This document shows, one piece after another, positions 9,681-18,730 of a stretch of DNA of 64,000 nt. A program made the translations under genes and the position numbers. Source of the stretch: Sideroxyarcus sp045866275 (GTDB lineage Bacteria > Pseudomonadota > Gammaproteobacteria > Burkholderiales > Gallionellaceae); assembly GCA_045866275.1 (NCBI GenBank), contig BAAFRX010000005.1:52659-116658 (forward strand), read 5' to 3'. The notes under the pieces are model-generated. The model was not told the DNA's origin and made no database searches. It saw only the letters and a list, made by a program, of their open reading frames with translations. Positions within the stretch are counted from its first letter, which is position 1, and each line of letters begins with the position of its first letter.

Positions 9681-10577
9681 TTAGCCAATCACATCGCGCA
9701 AAGCATCCCCCAGGCCGGGAAATCGGAAGGTATGTCCGGCGGCGACGAATTTTCCCGGCACCACACGCTGCCCTTCCAGGAGCAGGCTGGCGCGCTCGCC
9801 CATGCCCAGGCGCAACAGCCATGCCGGTGCGACGAACCAGGCCGGGCGCCGCACCGCCTGTGCAAGGGCGGCGGTGAATGCGCGATTGGTTGCAGGCTCC
9901 GGTGCGGCCAGATTGAAAGCGCCATGCGCCTGCGGGTCATGCAACAGACGCACCGTCAGCGCAACATGATCGTCGATATGGATCCAGCTCATCCATTGCC
10001 GCCCGTCGCCGAGGCGCGCGCCCATTCCCAGTTTGAACGGGAGCAACATTTTGCCCAGCAGTCCGCCCTCGCGGCTCAACACAGGTGCCGTGCGCAACAG
10101 ACAGACGCGCACCCTGTTTTTTTCTGCCACCAGTGCCGCCTGTTCCCATGCCTGGCACAGTTCCGCGGAGAAACCGGTACCCGCGCTGGCGTTTTCGTCC
10201 AGCACGGTGTCGCCGCGGTCGCCGTAGAACCCCACCGCCGAACCGCTCAACAGCACCGCCGGTTTGTGCTCGGCGAGGTTGATGCGGCGCACCAACTCGT
10301 CGGTCAGGGTGACGCGGCTGTCCCACAGCACCTGTTTGCGCCGCGCCGACCACCTTGCATCGACGATGGGCTCCCCCGCTAGATTGATCACTGCATCGAA
10401 AGCCATTTGCGGAGTCCACGCGGCGAGCGATGCCACGGCTTGCACGCCCGCGCCGCACTTTGCGGCCACGCGTTCGGGATGCCGGCTCAATACCGTCAGC
10501 TCATGCCCTTCCGCGCGCAATGCCCGGCACAACGCGCGTCCGATCAAGCCAGTCCCGCCCGTGATGAAAATGCGCAT
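9681..10577 (-). CDS. TIGR01777-family NAD(P)-binding epimerase-like protein (YfcH type)
   Basis: 298 residues. The N-terminal dinucleotide-binding motif is MRIFITGGTGLIGRAL. It also has VINLAGEPIVDARW, the family signature SGSAVGFYGDRGD and SWIHIDDHV. The C-terminal DUF1731-like region includes LLLEGQRVVPGKFVAAGH and FRFP. Members resemble nucleoside-sugar epimerases, but the substrate is unknown. It is divergent from bioA, with only about 40 bases between the start codons, so they share a compact promoter region. The family call is secure and the biochemical role is not. Confidence 0.88.
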   Translation of the reverse strand: MRIFITGGTGLIGRALCRALRAEGHELTVLSRHPERVAAKCGAGVQAVASLAAWTPQMAFDAVINLAGEPIVDARWSARRKQVLWDSRVTLTDELVRRINLAEHKPAVLLSGSAVGFYGDRGDTVLDENASAGTGFSAELCQAWEQAALVAEKNRVRVCLLRTAPVLSREGGLLGKMLLPFKLGMGARLGDGRQWMSWIHIDDHVALTVRLLHDPQAHGAFNLAAPEPATNRAFTAALAQAVRRPAWFVAPAWLLRLGMGERASLLLEGQRVVPGKFVAAGHTFRFPGLGDALRDVIG

Positions 10578-10616
10578 GCTGCCCCTCCGACCGATGTGAT
10601 GCCCGCATCTTACGTT

Positions 10617-12023
10617 ATGATGACGCGCATGACATCCAACCGCGATCTCCTCACCCGCAGCCTGTCCGCCGTGTGGCATCCGTGCACCCAGATGAAGCGC
10701 CACGAGACGCTGCCGCTCGTGCCCATTGCGCGCGCCGAAGGAGTGTGGCTGTATGACTTCGACGGCACACGCTATCTGGACACGGTCAGCTCCTGGTGGG
10801 TGAACCTGTTTGGTCACTGCAATCCGCGCATCAATGCCGCCCTCGCCGACCAGCTCGGCAAACTGGAACATGTGATGCTGGCCGGTTTCACCCATGAGCC
10901 GGTGGTGCTGCTATCAGAACGATTGCGCGAACTCGCGCCGGCCGGTCTGGGGCACTGCTTCTTCGGTTCGGATGGCGCCTCGGCCACCGAGATTGCGTTA
11001 AAAATGAGCGCTCACTACTGGCGCAACAGCGGCAAGCCGGAAAAAACCCAATTCATCAGCCTGAAAAACAGTTACCACGGCGAAACGCTGGGGGCATTGT
11101 CCGTCACCGATGTCGCGCTGTTCCGCGACGCCTATGGAGCGCTGATCCGGCAGAACGCGACCGTGATGAGCCCGGACTGGCGCGAAGCGGAAGCGGGAGA
11201 AAGCGCGGCCGATTTTGCGCTGCGCTGTGCCAATGCGCTGGAAAATCATCTGCAACAGCATCACGCCCGGCTCGCCGCCTTCATCGTCGAACCCCTGATC
11301 CAGGGGGCGGCAGGCATGGCGATGTACCACCCGGTCTATTTGCAACGGGCGCGCGAACTGTGCACGCGCTACGGCGTGCACCTCATCGCCGACGAGATTG
11401 CGGTCGGCATGGGGCGCAGCGGAACGATGTTCGCCTGCGAGCAGGCAAGTAATCGACAAGACCGCACCCCTGGCGGGGCGGCGACGATTGCGCTTGCCCC
11501 CTCTGGGGGAAAGCTGGAAAGAGGGGGGATTACGCCCGACTTCCTGTTACTCTCGAAAGGCATCACCGGGGGCTATTTGCCGCTGTCCATCGTGATGACG
11601 ACGGAAGACATCTACCAAGCCTTCTACGCCGACGAGACCGCGCGCGGCTTCCTGCATTCGCATTCCTACACCGGCAACCCGCTGGCCTGCCGCGCCGCGC
11701 TGGCGACGCTGGACATTTTTGCGCAGGACGACGTGCTCAACGTGAATCGAGGCAAGGCCGCCTTCCTCAACCGCATCGCGCAGCCTTTGCGCGAACACCC
11801 GAACGTGCGGAACTTCCGCCACACCGGCATGGTCTGGGCGTTCGAGGTGGAAACGCTGCACGCCGATTTCGCCCAGCGCTGTTTCAGCCTCGGACTGCGG
11901 CGTGGATTGCTGTTGCGCCCGATGGGCAACACGGTCTATTTCATGCCGCCTTACATCATCAGCGAGGACGAGATGCAGCTGCTCGTCACGCGCACTCTGG
12001 AAATCATCGACGCCTTGACATGA
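10617..12023 (+). CDS. bioA: Adenosylmethionine-8-amino-7-oxononanoate aminotransferase with a 26-residue insertion
   Basis: PLP enzyme of biotin synthesis. About 468 residues; three candidate ATGs (10617, 10620, 10629) lie close together with no clear SD. Landmarks: WHPCTQMKRH at the N-terminus, SSWWVNLFGHCNPRIN, HCFFGSDGASATEIALKM, LIADEIAVGMGRSGTMFACEQA and the PLP-lysine block LLSKGITGGYLPLS. Between ACEQA and GITPDF lies a 26-residue insertion (11448-11525), rich in Gly/Pro/Arg and unlike the conserved core. The frame stays open, so the enzyme may still work, because the segment sits in a loop before the PLP lysine. It overlaps dacB by 4 bases. Confidence 0.93.
   Translation: MMTRMTSNRDLLTRSLSAVWHPCTQMKRHETLPLVPIARAEGVWLYDFDGTRYLDTVSSWWVNLFGHCNPRINAALADQLGKLEHVMLAGFTHEPVVLLSERLRELAPAGLGHCFFGSDGASATEIALKMSAHYWRNSGKPEKTQFISLKNSYHGETLGALSVTDVALFRDAYGALIRQNATVMSPDWREAEAGESAADFALRCANALENHLQQHHARLAAFIVEPLIQGAAGMAMYHPVYLQRARELCTRYGVHLIADEIAVGMGRSGTMFACEQASNRQDRTPGGAATIALAPSGGKLERGGITPDFLLLSKGITGGYLPLSIVMTTEDIYQAFYADETARGFLHSHSYTGNPLACRAALATLDIFAQDDVLNVNRGKAAFLNRIAQPLREHPNVRNFRHTGMVWAFEVETLHADFAQRCFSLGLRRGLLLRPMGNTVYFMPPYIISEDEMQLLVTRTLEIIDALT
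11448..11527. repeat. In-frame palindromic insertion within bioA
   Basis: A 78-base segment of unusual composition interrupts bioA without breaking the frame. It contains CCCCTGGCGGGG and an inverted pair CCCCCTCT (11497-11504) / AGAGGGGG (11520-11527). This resembles small palindromic elements that land in coding sequence in frame. Confidence 0.6.
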
Positions 12024-13450
12024 AACGCCTGCTCCCTGCCCTGCTGTCCTGCATCGTCTTCGCCGCACCCGCCGCCCCGCTGCCGGCAACGGTCGCACAG
12101 GAACTGAAAAAAGCCGGCATCCCGTTTTCCGCCATCGCCGTCGAAGTGCGCGAGGTGGGCAAGCACGCCCCGCTCATCAGCATCAACCCTCAGCGTCCGA
12201 TGAACCCGGCTTCCACCATGAAGCTGCTGACCACTTACGCCGCGCTCGACCTGCTCGGCCCGGCCTACACCTGGAAGACCGAAGCCTACCTCGACGGCGA
12301 ACTGAAAGAAGGCGTGCTGCAGGGCGATCTGATCCTGAAAGGTTATGGCGACCCGAAATTCACCATCGAGCAATTCTGGCTGTGGCTGTCGGAACTGCGC
12401 GCGCGCGGCCTGCGCGACATTCGCGGCGACCTGGTGATTGATCGCAGCTATTTCGATCTGCCGCAGCACGACCCGGCCGAGTTCGACAACGATCCGGTGC
12501 GCGCCTACAACGTCGGCCCCGATGCGATGCTGCTCAATTTCAACACCCTGCGCTTGCGCTACCTGCCGGACAGCACCGGTCTGAAAGTCGTCAGTGAACC
12601 GCCGCTGGACGGCATGCGTCTGGACAACCAGCTCACCCCCAATGACACGAACGGGAATTGCGACAACTGGGACGACCGCTTCAGCGTGCAGCCCAGCGGC
12701 GACAGCGTTGTGCTGCAGGGCGACTATCCCATCGGCTGCGGGGAGCGCGAACAGAATCTGAGCGTGATGCCGCACACCCGCTATATCGAGGCGGTATTCC
12801 GCACCATGTGGAAGAATCTCGGCGGCACGCTGCACGGCCGGCAACGCGAGGGCAACGCGGGCGCGACGGCAACGCTTTTTTCAGTGCATCGCTCCGACCC
12901 TTTGAGCAACCTCATCCGCGACATCAACAAATTCAGCAACAACGTGATGGCACGCCAAGTGTTCCTGACCCTGGGCGAGGCCCTACCGCTGAAAAACGAA
13001 AGCGATACAGGCACGGAGAGCGGACGGCGCATGAGCGTGGAGCGCAGCATCTTCGCCGTGCAGAACTGGCTGCTGAAAAACAATCTGCGTTTTTCCGAAC
13101 TGGTGCTGGAAAACGGCGCCGGACTGTCGCGCGACGAACGCATCAGCGCAACGCACATGGCCCAGCTGCTGCAGAGCGCCTACGCGCATCCGCTCAATGC
13201 CGAACTGCTGGCCTCGCTCCCCATCCTCGGGGTGGACGGGTCGGTCAAGAAACGCCTGCGGGACAGTCCCGCCGCCCGCCACGCCCACCTCAAGACCGGC
13301 ACTTTGACCGGCGTCAAGACCCTCGCGGGTTATGTGCGCTCGAAGTCGGGCAAGGAATGGGTTCTCGTGTTCTTCATCAACCATCCTTATGCCCAGCGCG
13401 GACAGGATGCGCAGGATGCCCTGATCGAGTGGCTGGCAAACCGGAATTAG
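12020..13450 (+). CDS. dacB: D-alanyl-D-alanine carboxypeptidase/endopeptidase (PBP4, family S13)
   Basis: 476 residues, periplasmic low-molecular-mass penicillin-binding protein acting on peptidoglycan. The signal peptide is MKRLLPALLSCIVFAAPA. The catalytic SxxK is PASTMK (Ser65, Lys68), the SxN motif is FSNNVMAR and the KTG box is HLKTGTLTGVKTLAGYV. A large insert between SxxK and SxN is typical of class C PBP4. The ATG overlaps the bioA stop (ATGA), suggesting coupled translation with no obvious functional link. The end abuts a decayed U32 gene. Confidence 0.95.
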   Translation: MKRLLPALLSCIVFAAPAAPLPATVAQELKKAGIPFSAIAVEVREVGKHAPLISINPQRPMNPASTMKLLTTYAALDLLGPAYTWKTEAYLDGELKEGVLQGDLILKGYGDPKFTIEQFWLWLSELRARGLRDIRGDLVIDRSYFDLPQHDPAEFDNDPVRAYNVGPDAMLLNFNTLRLRYLPDSTGLKVVSEPPLDGMRLDNQLTPNDTNGNCDNWDDRFSVQPSGDSVVLQGDYPIGCGEREQNLSVMPHTRYIEAVFRTMWKNLGGTLHGRQREGNAGATATLFSVHRSDPLSNLIRDINKFSNNVMARQVFLTLGEALPLKNESDTGTESGRRMSVERSIFAVQNWLLKNNLRFSELVLENGAGLSRDERISATHMAQLLQSAYAHPLNAELLASLPILGVDGSVKKRLRDSPAARHAHLKTGTLTGVKTLAGYVRSKSGKEWVLVFFINHPYAQRGQDAQDALIEWLANRN

Positions 13451-13451
13451 A

Positions 13452-13816
13452 CCCGGCGCGGATGCGGTGTATATCAGCGAGCCGTCGTTCGGCGCGCGCG
13501 ACAAGGCGGGCAATTCATCGCCGCCGCATATGAAGCGCACCAGGAAGCCGGCGAAGTGCCGCTGATGATCACGCGCCACTGCATCCGCTATTCGCTGAGC
13601 CTGTGTCCGAAACAGGCGAAAGGCGTGATCGGGGTGCAGGGTCAGGTGCGTGCGGAGCCGATGACGCGGGTCAACGGCAACGAAAGATTGAGATTGGAAT
13701 TCGACTGCAAGTCGTGCGAGATGCGCGTGATGGGAAAGATGAAGAAGCACATCCTGAAGATGCCGCCGCCGACCGGGATGCCGCTGGCGTTCCATCCCCG
13801 CAAGCGAACTGCGTGA
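13452..13816 (+). pseudogene. Remnant of a U32-family peptidase/RNA-modification gene with internal deletion
   Basis: Directly after dacB one frame reads GADAVYISEPSFGARDKAGN, an N-terminal U32 signature. A different frame then runs VPLMITRHCIRYSLSLCPKQ, later AEPMTRVNG and FDCKSCEMRVMGK, which is the C-terminal cysteine domain of the same family. The several hundred residues normally between them are missing and the join is out of frame. This is a deleted, non-functional copy. No start codon with a ribosome-binding site is evident. Confidence 0.8.
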
Positions 13817-13819
13817 GTC

Positions 13820-14053
13820 TCAACCGATGAATTCGCGCAGGGCGGATTCATCGAACGGCCAGCCGATCTCGGTGTCATTATCAAGCCGCCGGACAACCGG
13901 AATGCGGGCGCCGTATCTTTGCAGCAACGCATCGTCCTGTGCAATATCGACAGGTTCGGCAACCCAACCGACCGCTTGCAAAACAGCTTCTGCCTGCGCG
14001 CACAGGTGGCAGCATGTCGTGCCATAAAGCAGCAATTTCACTGTTGCAGGCAT
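13820..14053 (-). CDS. Small thioredoxin-fold (glutaredoxin-like, DUF836) protein
   Basis: 77 residues starting MPATVKLLLYGTTCCHLC. The strand followed by TTCCHLC and an Ala-rich helix is the glutaredoxin-like active-site arrangement. Later come the cis-proline segment ARIPVVRR and a C-terminal helix. It probably performs cytoplasmic thiol chemistry, with substrate unknown. The start lies inside the 3' end of ackA (16-base overlap), so it probably belongs to the xfp-ackA transcript. Confidence 0.75.
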   Translation of the reverse strand: MPATVKLLLYGTTCCHLCAQAEAVLQAVGWVAEPVDIAQDDALLQRYGARIPVVRRLDNDTEIGWPFDESALREFIG

Positions 14054-15087
14054 AGTTGCCGAATCATGCTTTCTTCGTCGGCCGGAACGATGCAGACGGG
14101 AATCGTTCCCGCCGAGTCGATGCGCGCAGCGTGAGCCTGATTGGCGGCGGGGTCGAGGCGAATGCCCATGAAGCCGAGCGTGCCGCAAATCTTTGCGCGA
14201 ACCCGCGCGCTGTGTTCGCCGATGCCGGCGGTGAAAACAAGCGCATCGATGCCACCGGCTTTGGCCGAAAAGTTGCCGATTGCCCCACTCACTTGGCGGC
14301 AGAAGTAGTTCACGGCGAATTTCGCGGCATCGCTGTCGCTGGCAAGCAGATCGCGCATCTCGCTGCTCTCGCCGCCGGAGAGGGCGAGCAGTCCCATCTG
14401 ATGAAACACGATGTCGCGCAAGGTCTCCGCGTCATGCCGCTGTGCCAGCGCCAGCATCACGCCTGGATCAAGGTCGCCGCTGCGGGTGCCCATGACGATG
14501 CCGCCGGCGGGGGTGTAGCCCATGCTGGTGTCCCGCGACTTTAGATAGTCGAGCAGACACAGGCTGGCGCCGCTGCCCAGATGCGCGACAACCACCTTGC
14601 CGCGCGCGGTGTCGCCCAATATTTCCGGCAATACTGAAGCGACATGCGCATAGTTCAGGCCGTGAAAACCGTAGCGCCGCATCCCGCACGCAGCGGGAAT
14701 CGGCAAGCGGCTGGCAAGGGGCGGCAGGGTCGCGTGAAAGGCGGTGTCGAAGCAGGCGACTTGCGGCACGGAAAAACGTTCGCGGCACAGTTCGATGCCC
14801 AGCAGATTTCCCGGCAGATGCAGCGGCGCGAGCGGCACGAGGGTTCGCAGGCGCGCCAATTCCGCTTCGTCCACGAGGCGCGCCGCATCGCTGATGTCGC
14901 CGCCATGCACGAAGCGGTGGCCGACGATCGTCGGCGCATGGCCGTGCAGATCACGCATGAGCTGATCAAATCCGCTGCGCGGATCACGCAGGTGGCCGTA
15001 AAAAAAATCCCGCCGCGTGCCGTCCGCTTCAAACAGGCTGGCCTTGACCGAGGATGAACCGCTGTTGAGGGTGAGGATGGTTGGCAT
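14038..15087 (-). CDS. ackA: Acetate/propionate-family kinase
   Basis: 349 residues, shorter than the ~400 usual for acetate kinase. Motifs: ILTLNSGSSSVKASLF, VGHRFVHGG, CFDTAFHATLPP, VVVAHLGSGASLC, MGYTPAGGIVMGTRSGDLDPG and VFTAGIGEHSARVR. The block usually reading GFHGTSH is GFHGLNY here, so the second histidine is replaced; similar variants occur in kinases next to phosphoketolase. It should form ATP and acetate from acetyl phosphate made by Xfp. The ATG touches the xfp stop by one base, and a thioredoxin-fold gene overlaps its end. Confidence 0.92.
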   Translation of the reverse strand: MPTILTLNSGSSSVKASLFEADGTRRDFFYGHLRDPRSGFDQLMRDLHGHAPTIVGHRFVHGGDISDAARLVDEAELARLRTLVPLAPLHLPGNLLGIELCRERFSVPQVACFDTAFHATLPPLASRLPIPAACGMRRYGFHGLNYAHVASVLPEILGDTARGKVVVAHLGSGASLCLLDYLKSRDTSMGYTPAGGIVMGTRSGDLDPGVMLALAQRHDAETLRDIVFHQMGLLALSGGESSEMRDLLASDSDAAKFAVNYFCRQVSGAIGNFSAKAGGIDALVFTAGIGEHSARVRAKICGTLGFMGIRLDPAANQAHAARIDSAGTIPVCIVPADEESMIRQLCLQQ

Positions 15088-17456
15088 CAATACGGCCACG
15101 TCCAGCCATCCGCCTCGGGCAAGTCCACCCCGTTCTCGTAAGCGTAGTTGCGGCATTCGATCTGGCGGTTGAGCATCTGTTCTTTCACATGCGCGCCCGC
15201 GACGTGCAAAGACGGAATGCGGTCGATCACGTCGATGACCAGACTAAAACGGTCGATCTGGTTCTGGATCGCCAGTTCCAGCGGGGTGTTGATGCTGCCC
15301 TTTTCCTTGTAGCCGCGAACGTGGAAATTCTGGTGATTGGCACGGCGATAGGCAAGGCGGTGGATCAGCCACGGATAGCCGTGGAAGTTGAACATCACCG
15401 GCTTGTCCAGGGTGAACAGGCTGTCGAAATCGCGGTCGCTCAGGCCGTGCGGGTGTTCGCTCGACGGCGTGAGCTTGTACAGGTCGACGACGTTGATGAA
15501 GCGAATTTTCAGCGCCGGGAAATGCTCGCGCAGCATCACCACGGCGGCCAGGGCTTCCTTGGTCGGAATGTCGCCCGCGCTGGCCATCACCACATCCGGC
15601 TCGCCGCCCTCGTCGTTGCTGGCCCAGTCCCAGATACCGATGCCCTTGGTGCAATGCTTGATGGCGGCATCCATGTCGAGATATTGCAAATGCTTCTGTT
15701 TGTCACAGACGATGACATTGATGTAGTTGGTGCTCTTCAGACAGTGTTCGGCAACCGTCAGCAGGCAGTTCACGTCGGGCGGCAGATAGATGCGCGTGAC
15801 GCTCGGGCTCTTGTTCACCACCACGTCGAGAAAGCCGGGGTCCTGGTGGGTAAAGCCGTTGTGGTCCTGCCGCCACACGGTGGAAGTGATGAGCAGATTC
15901 AACGACGACACCGGCGCGCGCCACGGCACTTCCTTCGACATCGCCAGCCACTTCGCGTGCTGGTTGAACATGGAGTCGATGACGTGCACAAACGCCTCGT
16001 AAGTGGAGAAAAAGCCGTGCCTGCCCGTGAGCAGATAACCTTCCAGCCAGCCTTCCAGCGTGTGCTCGGACAGCATCTCCATCACCCGACCGTCCGGCGA
16101 TAACTCGCCGCCGCCCGCGTCTTCCGGCAAATAATCGGCAAGCCAGGTTTTCTTGCTCACTTCATAGATGTTGTCCAGCTTGTTCGAGCTGTTTTCGTCC
16201 GGCCCGAACACCCTGAAGTTGTGCATGTTGTCGCGCATGGTGTCGCGCAGGAATTTGCCCAGCGGACGCGTGTTCTCCGCCACCGTCGTGCCCGGTTTGT
16301 TGACTTCCACCGCGTAATCCTTGATGTCCGGCAGGCGCAAGGCCTTGCGCAGCAGCCCGCCATTGGCATGCGGGTTCGCGCTCATGCGCCGCTCGCCCTG
16401 CGGCGCCAGCGCTTTCAGCCCGGGCAACAGCGCTCCGCTCTCATCGAACAACTCTTCCGTCCGGTAGCTCTTGAGCCACGCTTCCAGCTTGGCGAAATGT
16501 TCCGGCGTCTTCATGTCGCCAATCGGTACCTGGTGCGCGCGCCAGAAACCTTCCACCTTTTTGCCATCGACTTCCTTCGGCCCCGTCCAGCCTTTGGGTG
16601 AACGCAGCACGATCATCGGCCAGCGCGGGCGAACGGGCTTCCCGCTGCTGCGCGCTTCCTGCTGGATACGGCGAATCTCCAGGACACACTGTTCCATCGT
16701 CGCGGCCATCGCCTGGTGCATCGTCTCCGGATCGCCGCCTTCGACGAAATGCGGTGTCCAGCCGTAGCCCTTGAACAGATTCTCCAGTTCCTCGTGCGAG
16801 ATGCGCGAAAGAATCGTCGGGTTGTTGATCTTGTAACCGTTCAAATGCAGGATCGGCAGCACCGCGCCGTCGCGGATCGGATTGAGGAATTTGTTGGAAT
16901 GCCACGAAGTCGCCAGCGGCGCGGTTTCGGATTCGCCGTCTCCCACCGCCACCGTCACCAGCAGATCCGGATTGTCATACGCGGCACCGAAGGCATGCGA
17001 CACGCTGTAACCGAGTTCGCCGCCTTCGTGGATCGAGCCGGGGGTTTCCGGCGTGCAATGGCTTCCGATGCCGCCGGGAAAAGAAAATTCCTTGAAGAAC
17101 TCGCGCATGCCCTCCAGGTTCTCGCCCTTGTTCGGATACACCTCGCTGTAGCGCCCTTCCAGATAGACCGGGCCCAGCACGCCCGGCGCGCCATGTCCCG
17201 GCCCCGCCATGAAGATCGCGTTCAGATCGTACTTTTTGATCAGGCGGTTCATGTGAATGTAGGTGAACGCCAGGCCGGGACTGGAGCCCCAGTGGCCGAG
17301 CAGACGGCGCTTGATGTGTTCGGGCGCGAGCGGCTGCCTGAGCAAGGGGTTGTCGCGCAAATAGATCATGCCGGCCGCAAGATAATTGCAGGCGCGCCAG
17401 TAGGCATCGATACGGCTCGCTTCATCGGGCGATAAAGGTTGGGTTTGCGTAGTCAT
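15087..17456 (-). CDS. xfp: Xylulose-5-phosphate/fructose-6-phosphate phosphoketolase
   Basis: 789 residues, the normal family length. This TPP enzyme splits xylulose-5-P or fructose-6-P to acetyl phosphate plus a sugar phosphate. Landmarks: LLGHWGSSPGLAFTYIHMNR, GPGHGAPGVLGPVYLEGRY, the TPP/Mg block VGDGESETAPLATSWHSNKFLNP (seen as GDGESETAPLATSWH), HLNGYKINNPT, WLEGYLLTGRHGFFSTYEAF and QDHNGFTHQDPGFLD. The start MTTQTQPLSPDEA is preferred over a longer frame that runs into the terminator. Paired with ackA it gives a short route from sugar phosphates to acetate and ATP. Confidence 0.96.
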   Translation of the reverse strand: MTTQTQPLSPDEASRIDAYWRACNYLAAGMIYLRDNPLLRQPLAPEHIKRRLLGHWGSSPGLAFTYIHMNRLIKKYDLNAIFMAGPGHGAPGVLGPVYLEGRYSEVYPNKGENLEGMREFFKEFSFPGGIGSHCTPETPGSIHEGGELGYSVSHAFGAAYDNPDLLVTVAVGDGESETAPLATSWHSNKFLNPIRDGAVLPILHLNGYKINNPTILSRISHEELENLFKGYGWTPHFVEGGDPETMHQAMAATMEQCVLEIRRIQQEARSSGKPVRPRWPMIVLRSPKGWTGPKEVDGKKVEGFWRAHQVPIGDMKTPEHFAKLEAWLKSYRTEELFDESGALLPGLKALAPQGERRMSANPHANGGLLRKALRLPDIKDYAVEVNKPGTTVAENTRPLGKFLRDTMRDNMHNFRVFGPDENSSNKLDNIYEVSKKTWLADYLPEDAGGGELSPDGRVMEMLSEHTLEGWLEGYLLTGRHGFFSTYEAFVHVIDSMFNQHAKWLAMSKEVPWRAPVSSLNLLITSTVWRQDHNGFTHQDPGFLDVVVNKSPSVTRIYLPPDVNCLLTVAEHCLKSTNYINVIVCDKQKHLQYLDMDAAIKHCTKGIGIWDWASNDEGGEPDVVMASAGDIPTKEALAAVVMLREHFPALKIRFINVVDLYKLTPSSEHPHGLSDRDFDSLFTLDKPVMFNFHGYPWLIHRLAYRRANHQNFHVRGYKEKGSINTPLELAIQNQIDRFSLVIDVIDRIPSLHVAGAHVKEQMLNRQIECRNYAYENGVDLPEADGWTWPY

Positions 17457-17573
17457 GGCGGTTGTCGATCGAGGATTGGGAAAAGGCGGCAGAAGATAGT
17501 GCGGGAAGATGAATCTTTTTGGGCCTCTGCGATGGAAGAAGATTAGCCCTGCACGGCTGATCGCGCAACTTGA

Positions 17574-17619
17574 AAAAAACAGCCTCACGCGGAGGCGTCT
17601 CCGCGTGAGGCTGTTTTTT
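17574..17619. terminator. Strong bidirectional intrinsic terminator
   Basis: Long perfect stem (ACAGCCTCACGCGGAG / CTCCGCGTGAGGCTGT) with loop GCGT, flanked by A-run and T-run. It lies between the 3' end of the OYE gene and the 5' side of xfp. Its main use is to end the pirin-to-OYE transcript reading leftward. Confidence 0.9.
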
Positions 17620-17645
17620 CTGGTTTTGGTTTTTCCAGCCCGGAA

Positions 17646-18713
17646 TCAGTAGTCGGTATAGCCTTTTTCGCCCGGCGTATAGAAGGTGCTCATGTCGGGC
17701 GGGGCCAGTGTTGCGCCGCGCTGCAGCTTCTGCACCAGATCAGGGTTGGAGATGAACGGACGACCGAATGCCACCAGGTCGCCGCGCTGTGCAACGAGAT
17801 CGGCATTCGCCCGCGCCGCATCGTAACCGCCGGACAGGATGTACTTGCCCTTGAAATTGGCGCGAATTTTCGCTTTCAATTCAGGGCTGACTTCCGGCGC
17901 GCCCATCGAGCTGTGATCGACGACATGGATATAGGCCAGCCCGAGCTTATTCAACTCTTCCACCAGGCGCAGATAGAGTGCATCCATCTTGGCATCGGGT
18001 GCGGTGCCGTTGAAAACACCATAAGGCGAGATACGCATGCCGATGCGCTCCGCGCCAATGGCGGCAGCCGAAGCCTTGGCGATTTCAACCGCGAAACGGA
18101 TGCGGTTCTCCACGCTGCCGCCCCATTCATCCGTGCGCTGGTTGGTGGCGGTGTTGAGGAATTGGTCGATCAGGTAGCCGTTCGCCGCGTGCAGTTCGAC
18201 CCCGTCGAATCCGGCTGCGATGGCATGCCTGGAAGCGTTCGCATATTCGGCGATGGTCGCCGCGATGTCGGCTGCGCTCATCGCTTCCGGCACCGGATAA
18301 GGTTGCATGCCGCTGCTGTCGGTCCACATCTCGCCCGGCGTGGCGAGCGCGGAGGGTGCCAGCACCCGACTGCCGGACGGCATGTTGGCGAGATGACTGA
18401 CGCGGCCGGTGTGCATCAATTGCACGAATATCTTGCCACCCGCCGCGTGCACGGCATCGGTCACCTTGCGCCATCCCGCCACCTGTTCGTCCGAAAATAC
18501 GCCGGGGATGCGCGCGTAGCCCAGGCCGTTGGGCGAGGGCGAAGTGCCTTCGGTGATGATGAGACCGGCGGCAGCGCGCAGGCTGTAATACTTGACCATC
18601 AGCTCGTTCGGCACATTGCCGGTGGCCCGCGAGCGGGTCATCGGCGCCATCACGATGCGGTTCTTCAGTTGCAGCTTGCCGAGGGTGGTCTGGGTGTACA
18701 GGATGTCGGTCAT
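17646..18713 (-). CDS. Old Yellow Enzyme family alkene reductase (NemA-like)
   Basis: 355-residue FMN-dependent ene-reductase. Motifs: LKNRIVMAPMTRSRA, GLIITEGTSPSPNGLGY, KIFVQLMHTGR, FDGVELHAANGYLIDQFL with the His/Asn pair that binds the substrate carbonyl, ERIGMRISPYG, YILSGGYD and DLVAFGRPFISNPDLV. It is last in the minus-strand chain pirin - cytochrome b561 - YceI - YceI - OYE and ends at a strong terminator. It probably reduces electrophilic or quinone-like compounds. The natural substrate is unknown. Confidence 0.94.
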   Translation of the reverse strand: MTDILYTQTTLGKLQLKNRIVMAPMTRSRATGNVPNELMVKYYSLRAAAGLIITEGTSPSPNGLGYARIPGVFSDEQVAGWRKVTDAVHAAGGKIFVQLMHTGRVSHLANMPSGSRVLAPSALATPGEMWTDSSGMQPYPVPEAMSAADIAATIAEYANASRHAIAAGFDGVELHAANGYLIDQFLNTATNQRTDEWGGSVENRIRFAVEIAKASAAAIGAERIGMRISPYGVFNGTAPDAKMDALYLRLVEELNKLGLAYIHVVDHSSMGAPEVSPELKAKIRANFKGKYILSGGYDAARANADLVAQRGDLVAFGRPFISNPDLVQKLQRGATLAPPDMSTFYTPGEKGYTDY

Positions 18714-18730
18714 TGCATGTTCCTCGTGGA

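Noticed and set aside
10578..10616. BirA operator upstream of bioA
   Set aside because: No TTGTAAACC/GGTTTACAA-type dyad in the short divergent region.
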